From the NCBI GenBank assembly GCA_002796125.1, contig PCWA01000096.1, positions 1-51,778 of the forward strand: a stretch of DNA of 51,778 bases. Reading direction: 5' to 3'. Origin of the DNA: Candidatus Ghiorseimicrobium undicola (lineage in GTDB: Bacteria; Omnitrophota; Gorgyraeia; Ghiorseimicrobiales; Ghiorseimicrobiaceae). The translations under genes and the position numbers were made by a program. The notes under the pieces are model-generated. The model made no database searches. It saw nothing but the letters and a program-made list of their open reading frames with translations, and was not told the origin of the DNA. Below are positions 45,733 to 51,778 of this stretch, one piece after another. Positions within the stretch are counted from its first letter, which is position 1. Every line of letters starts with the position of its first letter.

Positions 45733-46245
45733 ATGCCTAAACGCGGCTATATTTTCAAAGGCAGGGTAATCAGCTTATTTACAAAGGCCGTAAAACTGCC
45801 GAATGGGCATAAGAGCCGGATAGAGATCATAGAACATCCCGGGGCGGTTTTGATTGTTCCTTTTTTAGCTGAGAATAAACTAATATTATTGAGGCAGTTC
45901 AGGCCGGTTATCGGAAAATATATTTATGAATTTCCGGCCGGTACATTAAATAAAGGCGAAGGCCCGTTAAAATGCGCGCGCAGGGAACTTGAAGAAGAGA
46001 CGGGTTTTACTGCTAAAAAGATTAAAAAAATCGCGCATATTTATCCTGTTCCCGGGTATTCTACGGAGACGATTCATATATTTAAAGCCCATGGTTTATC
46101 CAAAAAATCTGCCGTACCAGACAAAGACGAGGTAATAAAAACTTTCGTTATGACTAAAGAGATTTTGCGCGGCATGTTCAGGCAGGCAAAGATAACAGAC
46201 GCAAAGACAATCTGTGCCGCGGCGCTTTGCGGCTTATTACGATAG
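45733..46245 (+). CDS. Nudix hydrolase (ADP-ribose pyrophosphatase-like)
   Basis: This 170-aa Nudix hydrolase has a perfect box GX5EX7REUXEEXGU at 70-92. The N-terminal strand pattern (IEHPGAVLIVPFL, LRQFRPVIGKYIYEFPAG) is that of ADP-ribose pyrophosphatases (NudF), and proline at about position 108 (YPVPGYSTE) agrees. Likely role: clearing ADP-ribose or other nucleotide-sugar diphosphates. It follows the tmRNA and an element; no clear Shine-Dalgarno is present. Confidence 0.88.
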   Translation: MPKRGYIFKGRVISLFTKAVKLPNGHKSRIEIIEHPGAVLIVPFLAENKLILLRQFRPVIGKYIYEFPAGTLNKGEGPLKCARRELEEETGFTAKKIKKIAHIYPVPGYSTETIHIFKAHGLSKKSAVPDKDEVIKTFVMTKEILRGMFRQAKITDAKTICAAALCGLLR

Positions 46246-46274
46246 AAGTTACGCTTCCGGAATGAGAGTTTTCT

Positions 46275-46643
46275 ATGGCTAAAGAGCTTATTATGGTGGG
46301 CGATCGCGTGTTGATCTTGCCTGATGAAGGCGAGGATAAGACATCGTCCGGATTATATCTGCCGCAGGGCGTAAAAGAAAAAGAAGACGTGCAGTCCGGT
46401 AAAATAATTAAAATCGGCCCCGGATATCCCCTGCCGGACTATAGCGGCATTGATGAAGAGCCATGGCAGGTACACAAATCGGAAAGAAAATACCTCCCTT
46501 TGCAGGCGCAAGAGGGCGATTATTGTATTTATCTTAGGAAATCAGCCGTGGAAATCGAATTCGAGGGTAAAAAATACATGGTTGTGCCGCACGCGGCAAT
46601 ACTTATGCTTTTGCGTAATCAAAATGAATTACCGGCTGTTTAG
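46275..46643 (+). CDS. GroES-like co-chaperonin with a loop insertion
   Basis: This 122-aa protein has the Cpn10 fold: VGDRVLILPDE at the start, a mobile-loop region DKTSSGLYLPQGV (about 21-33), then SGKIIKIGPGYPLP and a final strand YMVVPHAAILMLL. GroES is about 95 aa; the excess is an insert of about 25 residues after GPG (about 58-83). No groEL lies nearby. It could be an alternative co-chaperonin or a protein that lost GroEL pairing. Start ATG 46275 has only a weak site upstream. Confidence 0.8.
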   Translation: MAKELIMVGDRVLILPDEGEDKTSSGLYLPQGVKEKEDVQSGKIIKIGPGYPLPDYSGIDEEPWQVHKSERKYLPLQAQEGDYCIYLRKSAVEIEFEGKKYMVVPHAAILMLLRNQNELPAV

Positions 46644-46681
46644 TTAAAAGGAATTTGTATGCAAAATGGCAAAGGGAATGG

Positions 46682-46710
46682 TTGATTTTTTCTCTTATAT
46701 TTGCTATAAA
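46682..46710 (+). promoter_or_regulatory. Promoter of the amidase gene
   Basis: TTGATT (46682-46687), 17 nt, TATAAA (46705-46710) with an extended TGC. Transcription would start near 46717, giving a leader of about 31 nt. Confidence 0.65.
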
Positions 46711-46747
46711 GGTAAGAGCGCGGATCTGATAATCGAGTTCATTAATT

Positions 46748-47869
46748 ATGTATAAAAGGAATAGAACAAAGGTAATTTTATCGCTTTTTTTGCTATTTGC
46801 TGTTTTCTTGCCCGGTTGCGCATCTTCAAGGCCGCTTCCTTTAGATAACTATTCCGTAAATATTTTGAACTTAGACGGCCGGCAATACCTGCCCCTTTTA
46901 GATATATGCCGCAAGGAATCCATTTCTTGGGCTTATGATCATATCGCGGGAGTTTTTACATTGGCAAAGGATGGCGCGGAAGCGAAATTAATGCTGGATA
47001 GCTCTGCCGTTTTAGTAGGCGCGGATACCCGGAATTTGAAGTTTCCGTTTAAGATGCATAAAGGCGAGCCTGTAATTTCTAATGATTTCACCAGTATCAT
47101 TTTGAATAAATTTTCTTCATCTGTCGTGCCGCTTTCAAAAAAAAGGCCATCTTATTATAATATAAAAAGAATCTGTCTTGATGCCGGGCATGGGGGAAAA
47201 GATCCCGGAGCAGTAGGCGCTAAATTTTGCCTCAAAGAGAAAGATGTAAATCTGGATATCGCAAAGAGAATGAAGAAAGAACTGGAGCGCCAAGGCATAG
47301 AAGTGATTATGACTCGCAGTGATGATACTTTTATCCCGTTGGATGGGCGTTGCCGCATTGCCAATGAAGGCGAGGCAGACTTATTCATCAGCGTGCATTC
47401 TAATGCCAATAAGCGCAGAAGCATGTCGGGTTTCGAAGTTTATTACATATCAGATAGTGCCGATGATTCTTCGCGCGCTTTAGCCTTAGCTTCCGACAGA
47501 AACTCTTTATCGGTGCAGCAGGCAGGGCTTTATTTTGACAAGAAATCCGCTTACGGAATTTCTAAATCTATGCAGGCTATAATATGGGATTTAATTCTTG
47601 CCCAGAACCGCCCCGAATCGGTTGAGCTTGCCCATCATATATGCAAACTTTGCTCTGATGATATCGGCGTAAAAGTTTTAGGGGTTAAAGGCGCTAATTT
47701 TTTAGTTTTGAAAAATACTCATATGCCGGCTATTTTAGTGGAGGTGGGTTTTATTTCCAACGCCAGGGAAGAAAAATTTTTAAAAAATTCTTTTTATCGC
47801 CAGCAGATTGCCGAAAGCTTAGCCGCCGGAATTTTATCCTACAAGCGGCATGTTGAAAACACATATTAG
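46748..47869 (+). CDS. N-acetylmuramoyl-L-alanine amidase, lipoprotein
   Basis: This 373-aa Amidase_3 enzyme cleaves the amide bond in peptidoglycan during division or remodelling. A lipoprotein signal ends LPGC (C24). A domain resembling copper-amine-oxidase N-terminal wall-binding modules follows (about 33-120). The catalytic zinc site is built from H148 (DAGHGG), E at about 163 and H217 (VHSNA), with E332 (VEVGF) as the catalytic acid. As a lipoprotein it would depend on the Lol genes. murI follows in the same direction after 3 nt. Confidence 0.92.
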   Translation: MYKRNRTKVILSLFLLFAVFLPGCASSRPLPLDNYSVNILNLDGRQYLPLLDICRKESISWAYDHIAGVFTLAKDGAEAKLMLDSSAVLVGADTRNLKFPFKMHKGEPVISNDFTSIILNKFSSSVVPLSKKRPSYYNIKRICLDAGHGGKDPGAVGAKFCLKEKDVNLDIAKRMKKELERQGIEVIMTRSDDTFIPLDGRCRIANEGEADLFISVHSNANKRRSMSGFEVYYISDSADDSSRALALASDRNSLSVQQAGLYFDKKSAYGISKSMQAIIWDLILAQNRPESVELAHHICKLCSDDIGVKVLGVKGANFLVLKNTHMPAILVEVGFISNAREEKFLKNSFYRQQIAESLAAGILSYKRHVENTY

Positions 47870-47872
47870 ACA

Positions 47873-48673
47873 ATGGCTGATAATCGCGCTATAGGTATTT
47901 TTGATTCCGGCATAGGGGGGCTGACAGTTGTCAGCGAGCTTAAAAAGTCTTTACCCGGAGAAAGTATTGTATATTTTGGAGATACGGCCCGCGTCCCTTA
48001 CGGGACAAAATCCAAAGATACGGTGTTGCGTTTTTCCATAGAGAATGTTTTGTTTTTGCTTAAAAAAGATGTTAAATTTATCGTTGTTGCCTGCAATACT
48101 GCCTCAAGTATCGCGCTTTCAGAGATTAAAAATAGTTTTCGGGTGCCTATAATCGGAGTTATATCCGCGGGCGCGAAAGAGGCGGCAGCGGTTACAAAAA
48201 ATAAAAAAGTGGGGGTTGTGGGCACGCGCGCGACAATCGCAAGCCGCGCTTATGATAAAGAAATAAAGCAATTTAATAAACAAATAAAGGTTTTTGGCGC
48301 GCCCTGTCCGTTATTTGTTTCGCTGGTGGAAGAGGGCTGGCTGGCGCATCCTGTAACCAGAGAGATAGCCAGGATTTATCTTGCCCCCTTGGCGGAAAAG
48401 AATATCGATACCCTTATTTTAGGCTGCACGCATTATCCTTTGCTTAAATCCGTTATCGCGCGAGTGTTAAATAAAAAAGTCAATATTGTAGATTCGGCCA
48501 GGCAGGTTGCGCGCCAGACAAAAGCGTTTTTATCGGAAAACGCCTTAAGCTGCGCGCCGAAACACAGCCGCCGCGAATATTATTACGTATCTGATGATGC
48601 CGCGAGTTTTAAAAGGGTAGCCAGAATGTTTTTAGGGTATAATCTGGATACCGTGGAGAGAGTAAATGTTTGA
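47873..48673 (+). CDS. murI: Glutamate racemase
   Basis: MurI (266 aa) makes D-glutamate for peptidoglycan. Catalytic Cys pair C74 (VACNTAS) and C185 (LGCTHYPLL), with FDSGIGGLTVV at the start. It starts 3 nt after the amidase gene, linking wall synthesis and wall cleavage. Its end overlaps the queD start by 8 nt. Confidence 0.95.
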   Translation: MADNRAIGIFDSGIGGLTVVSELKKSLPGESIVYFGDTARVPYGTKSKDTVLRFSIENVLFLLKKDVKFIVVACNTASSIALSEIKNSFRVPIIGVISAGAKEAAAVTKNKKVGVVGTRATIASRAYDKEIKQFNKQIKVFGAPCPLFVSLVEEGWLAHPVTREIARIYLAPLAEKNIDTLILGCTHYPLLKSVIARVLNKKVNIVDSARQVARQTKAFLSENALSCAPKHSRREYYYVSDDAASFKRVARMFLGYNLDTVERVNV

Positions 48674-49037
48674 AGTTAAAGTAATATCTGATTTTAGCGC
48701 AGCACACAGCTTAAGGGAATATAAGGGCCAGTGCGAAGAACTGCATGGGCACAACTGGAAAGTAGAAGTCAGTGTTTCTTCTTTAGGCTTGGATAAGCTT
48801 GGGTTGGTTATTGATTTTAGAAAGTTAAAGCGCCAGCTAAAACCAATATTGAACCTGCTGGACCATAAGCATATTAATAAATTGTCATATTTTAAGAAAA
48901 CAAATCCTTCTTCAGAAAATATAGCGAAGTTTATTTATGAAAAATTAGCAAGCAGAATCGGCACTGAATTTATAATGCTTAAGGTAACGGTTTGGGAGAA
49001 TGAACGAAGCAGCGCGACCTATTACAATGAAATCTAA
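48666..49037 (+). CDS. queD: 6-carboxytetrahydropterin synthase
   Basis: QueD (123 aa) makes 6-carboxytetrahydropterin, the second step from GTP to queuosine. Zinc ligands H14, H27 and H29 and catalytic C23 (QCEELHGHN) are present; VWENERS near the end fits. It opens a queD-queC-queE-queF run. folE (first step) is not in the window. Confidence 0.95.
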   Translation: MFEVKVISDFSAAHSLREYKGQCEELHGHNWKVEVSVSSLGLDKLGLVIDFRKLKRQLKPILNLLDHKHINKLSYFKKTNPSSENIAKFIYEKLASRIGTEFIMLKVTVWENERSSATYYNEI

Positions 49038-49764
49038 AATTTCCGCCGAAGGCGGAAAAAATGAAAAATTAAAAATAAAAACCAGAGATGCCAAGAAAGC
49101 AATAGTATTGTTGTCGGGAGGGCTTGATTCTGCGACAACATTATATTGGGTAAAAAACAAAGGTTATAAACCTTATTGCATTATTTTTGATTATGGACAG
49201 CGGCACAGGCGTGAGATTGATTCTGCGCTAAAACTGGTTAAGCGCGCTCATGCCGTATATACAATAGTTAAAATCTCGCTGCCCTGGAAGGGATCAAGTC
49301 TTCTGGATAAAAAAGTTAAGATACCGGGTTATTCCCAGCAAGCTCTGGGGCGGGATTATTGCGCGATACCGAATACTTACGTGCCTGCCAGGAATACTAT
49401 TTTTTTAAGCTTTGCTTTATCTTATGCGGAAGCTGAGGGGATAGAATTTATTTTTATAGGAGCAAATGCGGTAGATTTTTCTGGTTATCCCGATTGCCGG
49501 CCGCGCTATTATAAAGTTTTTAACAGGCTTACGCAACTTGCTACAAAAGCAGGATGCGTCGGCCGTAAAATAAAAATTTGCACGCCGCTTATCAGTAAAG
49601 CGAAAAAGGATATTATTAAGGAGGCTTTGAAGTTAAAAGTGCCTTTAAAGCTTACCTGGTCTTGCTATGAAGGCGGCAGGCGGCCATGCGGCGGATGTGA
49701 TAGTTGTGTTTTAAGAAAAAAGGGCTTTCTGGCTCTTAAGATGGAGGATCCGGCTTATGATTAG
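49027..49764 (+). CDS. queC: 7-cyano-7-deazaguanine synthase
   Basis: QueC (245 aa) converts 7-carboxy-7-deazaguanine to preQ0. PP-loop VLLSGGLDSAT and a C-terminal zinc site SCYEGGRRPCGGCDSC are complete. ATG 49027 overlaps queD. The first 18 residues are encoded by a small palindrome (TTTCCGCC-GAA-GGCGGAAA, 49040-49058) and A-rich words; the normal QueC core starts only near AKKAIVLLSGG, so this leader looks added. Confidence 0.93.
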   Translation: MKSKISAEGGKNEKLKIKTRDAKKAIVLLSGGLDSATTLYWVKNKGYKPYCIIFDYGQRHRREIDSALKLVKRAHAVYTIVKISLPWKGSSLLDKKVKIPGYSQQALGRDYCAIPNTYVPARNTIFLSFALSYAEAEGIEFIFIGANAVDFSGYPDCRPRYYKVFNRLTQLATKAGCVGRKIKICTPLISKAKKDIIKEALKLKVPLKLTWSCYEGGRRPCGGCDSCVLRKKGFLALKMEDPAYD

Positions 49765-50443
49765 ACCATCAATTACAGGAAAGGTTTCTGAAGTATTTTC
49801 CAGCATTCAGGGCGAAGGCCTTTATACCGGGGCACGGCAGATATTTATCAGGCTCTATGGTTGTAATTTGAAATGCGCCTTTTGCGATACAAATATGCCC
49901 GGCTATGAAAAATATACGCCTGAGGAGCTTTGTGATATGATTCTGAAGTTTGAAAGAAACTATCATTCCGTAAGTATTACCGGCGGGGAGCCGCTTATGC
50001 AAAAAGATTTCGTGAAAGAGGCGCTTAAATTATTAAAAAAGGAAGGAATAAAAACCTATCTTGAAACTAACGGCATACTTTATAAGGAGCTTTCAGAAGT
50101 TATCGATTATCTGGATATAATTGCCATGGATTTTAAGCTGCCGACTTCCGGCAAGCATGACGAATACTGGGATGAGCACCGTGAATTTTTAAAGATAGCT
50201 TCCAAAAAAGAAGTTTTTGTTAAGTGTATTGTGTGTTTATCTACTCATCATGAAGATATGGAAGAAGTGATAACTCTGATAAAAGATTCCGGCAAGGATA
50301 TACCGCTGATAATACAGCCAAATACATTTGAATTGAGCCAGCGCCTTATAGATAAGGCCAAGGCATGCCAGGACAGCTTATTTAACGTCTCAAGCGATGT
50401 ACGTATAATACCGCAGGTGCACAAATATTTATTGGTGCATTAG
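49757..50443 (+). CDS. queE: 7-carboxy-7-deazaguanine synthase (radical SAM)
   Basis: QueE (228 aa) rearranges 6-carboxytetrahydropterin to 7-carboxy-7-deazaguanine. The radical-SAM CX3CX2C cluster is C36, C40, C43. The N-terminal EVFSSIQGEGLYTGARQIFIRL is diagnostic, and TGGEPL binds SAM. It overlaps the queC end by 8 nt. Confidence 0.95.
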   Translation: MIRPSITGKVSEVFSSIQGEGLYTGARQIFIRLYGCNLKCAFCDTNMPGYEKYTPEELCDMILKFERNYHSVSITGGEPLMQKDFVKEALKLLKKEGIKTYLETNGILYKELSEVIDYLDIIAMDFKLPTSGKHDEYWDEHREFLKIASKKEVFVKCIVCLSTHHEDMEEVITLIKDSGKDIPLIIQPNTFELSQRLIDKAKACQDSLFNVSSDVRIIPQVHKYLLVH

Positions 50444-50447
50444 AATT

Positions 50448-50849
50448 ATGAAAAAAAATAAGAAATCCTCATATGAAGGCCTGCAGAAAAACATCAGGAA
50501 TCTAAGAACGCCCAGGATAGAAATTTTTAAAAATCAGTATCCTGATAAGGATTATGTTGTCTCTCTGGATATTCCCGAGTTTACGTGCATTTGCCCTAAA
50601 ACCGGCCTGCCGGATTTTGCGCAGATTAAAGTCGATTATTCTCCGGATAAGTATTGCATAGAGCTAAAATCATTTAAGATGTATGTAGTATCGTTTCGTA
50701 ACTTAGGTATATTTCACGAGAATGTGGTTAACAAAATGATGGATGATTTTGCTTTAGCCCTGCGCCCAAAATGGATAAAGATCACCGCCTGCTTTAATCC
50801 GCGCGGCGGCATAACTACGACTGTTACCAGAGAGTATGGCAAAATATAA
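50448..50849 (+). CDS. queF: 7-cyano-7-deazaguanine reductase
   Basis: QueF (133 aa) reduces preQ0 to preQ1 with NADPH; this is the short, single-domain (YkvM-like) form. Catalytic C49 sits in ICPKTGLPDFA with D56; ELKSFKMYVVSFRN and FNPRGGI are typical. It begins 4 nt after queE. The four genes give preQ1, which would enter tRNA through Tgt (not seen). Confidence 0.95.
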   Translation: MKKNKKSSYEGLQKNIRNLRTPRIEIFKNQYPDKDYVVSLDIPEFTCICPKTGLPDFAQIKVDYSPDKYCIELKSFKMYVVSFRNLGIFHENVVNKMMDDFALALRPKWIKITACFNPRGGITTTVTREYGKI

Positions 50850-50854
50850 AAGAT

Positions 50855-51700
50855 ATGGTTAAGAATATCAGCGCAAAATTAATAACCCAAACAGTCGCGG
50901 ATTTGTCTATTAAGGCAAATACGGTTTTACGCGGGGATATTTTGCGGGCACTGGAAGATGCCTGTAAAAAAGAAGACGATAAGCGGGCAAAAAAAATATT
51001 TAAGGAATTACTGGAAAATGCCAGGATTGCTAACGATAAACAAATAGCAATTTGTCAGGATACGGGCATGCCGCTTGTTTTTGTCGAACTTGGCCAAGAG
51101 GCGCGGATTGGCGGCGGAGGGCTCAAAGATGCTATTAATAAAGGTATCGCCTTAGGCTATAAAAAAGGCCGCTTGCGCGCATCCGTCGTCAGCGACCCGT
51201 TAGGGCGTTCCACCCCGGGTTATTCACCGGCGATTATACATATTGATATTACCGGAGGCAATAAATTAAAATTGACTGTTTCTCCCAAGGGTTTCGGTTG
51301 CGAGAATAAGTCGCAGTTGAAAATGTTTAATCCGACAGGGGGGATAGATGAAATTATAAAATTTATCGTGGAAGCGGTTGCTTCCGCCGGCCCGGATGCC
51401 TGTCCGCCTTATGTGCTCGGAATTGGAATAGGCGGGACAGCGGATTTTGCCTGTTTTCTGGCAAAAAAAGCCCTCTTAAGAAATATCTCAATACACAATA
51501 CTCAATACGCAATACGTAAATTAGAACACGATTTATTGTACCGGATAAACAATTTGAATATCGGCCCTATGGGTCTAGGGGGAAGAACAACCGCATTGGG
51601 AGTAAGTATTGAAGCCTATCCCACTCATATAGCCGGCCTGCCGGTTTGCGTTAACATCAGTTGTCATGCTTTACGTATGGCTAGTGCGCTGTTAATATAA
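50855..51700 (+). CDS. Fumarate hydratase class I, alpha subunit
   Basis: This 281-aa protein is the N-terminal (alpha) half of class I fumarase, an oxygen-labile [4Fe-4S] enzyme. CQDTGM (C67) and GFGCENKS (C149) are probable cluster ligands, and IGIGGTADF, GPMGLGGRTTALGV are conserved. The beta subunit would be encoded just outside the window. A stretch around residues 212-220 is encoded by four tandem 7-bp units (NNCAATA, 51487-51514) replacing the usual loop. L(+)-tartrate dehydratase is a related alternative. It starts 5 nt after queF. Confidence 0.9.
   Translation: MVKNISAKLITQTVADLSIKANTVLRGDILRALEDACKKEDDKRAKKIFKELLENARIANDKQIAICQDTGMPLVFVELGQEARIGGGGLKDAINKGIALGYKKGRLRASVVSDPLGRSTPGYSPAIIHIDITGGNKLKLTVSPKGFGCENKSQLKMFNPTGGIDEIIKFIVEAVASAGPDACPPYVLGIGIGGTADFACFLAKKALLRNISIHNTQYAIRKLEHDLLYRINNLNIGPMGLGGRTTALGVSIEAYPTHIAGLPVCVNISCHALRMASALLI
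51487..51514 (+). repeat. 7-bp tandem repeat inside the fumarase gene
   Basis: Units CTCAATA, CACAATA, CTCAATA and CGCAATA follow one another without gaps. They code for part of a surface loop. The same design occurs in truA and, without coding, in several spacers. Confidence 0.85.
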
Positions 51701-51719
51701 TTCTTATTAGACAGCGCAC

Positions 51720-51772
51720 AGAGCAATTGAGCAATAGATAATAGAACAATAGACAAGCAAAAGCTCAATTGC
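51720..51772 (+). repeat. Word-repeat element at the right end of the window
   Basis: AGAGCAATTGAGCAATAG and onward (51720-51755) matches 45671-45706 at 34 of 36 bases. GCAATTGAGC (51723-51732) is answered by its exact complement GCTCAATTGC (51763-51772). The element may continue beyond the window. Confidence 0.8.
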
Positions 51773-51778
51773 GGTCTA

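Noticed and set aside
48600-48665. preQ1 riboswitch before queD
   Set aside because: queD begins inside murI, leaving no leader, and no preQ1 aptamer-like sequence was seen.

Overview
The window is a gene-dense stretch of bacterial chromosome with moderate to low GC. Almost all genes lie on the + strand; the exceptions are a receiver-domain gene and a tRNA-Leu gene. The organism looks like a diderm from an uncultured lineage. Lol (lipoprotein release) and Mla (lipid transport) genes imply an outer membrane. McsA-McsB-ClpC and much of the gene order (mcsAB-clpC-radA-yacL-like-ispD-ispF-cysE-cysS; tmk-holB-ricT-metG-tatD) are what one expects from Bacillus. A LAGLIDADG-bearing group I intron in the 23S rRNA is also a hint. 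Omnitrophota or a related candidate phylum is my best guess, made from general familiarity and not from any search.

Layout. 1-1842: 3' third of a 23S rRNA gene split by a 745-nt group I intron, then 5S rRNA and a bidirectional terminator. 1892-4189: receiver protein (minus), YkgJ-like Cys-cluster protein, YggT-like membrane protein, coiled-coil protein, pilin-like protein. 4189-8013: recG, rsmD, coaD and a DUF177 gene. 8275-13987: rpmF-plsX-fabH-fabD-fabG-acpP-fabF, a full fatty-acid initiation and elongation block. 14072-18991: leuC-leuD-leuB, asd, truA. 19078-25000: lysS, lolC/E-lolD, ilvE, mcsA-mcsB. 25105-31551: clpC, mlaE-mlaF-mlaD, radA. 31597-40708: PIN-TRAM protein, ispD, ispF, cysE, cysS, tmk, holB, ricT, metG, tatD. 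40807-45645: ECF sigma factor with a membrane anti-sigma/DUF4349 protein, tRNA-Leu(CAG), BatD-like N-terminal domain, AEC permease, smpB and ssrA. 45733-51700: Nudix hydrolase, GroES-like protein, N-acetylmuramoyl-L-alanine amidase, murI, queD-queC-queE-queF and the fumarase alpha subunit.

The genes are mostly housekeeping. The unusual layer lies between them and sometimes inside them. Many spacers hold imperfect inverted repeats built from short near-identical words (about 7-11 bp) in tandem: for example 13992-14070 (9-bp period), 15422-15491, 45127-45217 and 51720-51772. Similar sequence sits in frame inside leuC (a 66-nt palindromic insert), truA, recG, the fumarase gene and the start of queC, and it supplies the last codons of fabD and ispD. 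A 43-bp tandem array lies between DUF177 and rpmF. Together these suggest an actively spreading, RPE-like family of small palindromic elements that I cannot assign to a named family.

Other points worth attention are the intron position inside the peptidyl-transferase centre, a tmRNA whose predicted tag is long and lacks the usual small nonpolar end, promoters whose -10 box lies 6-8 nt from the start codon (leaderless mRNAs), and a natural A2057-U2611 pair in the 23S rRNA.
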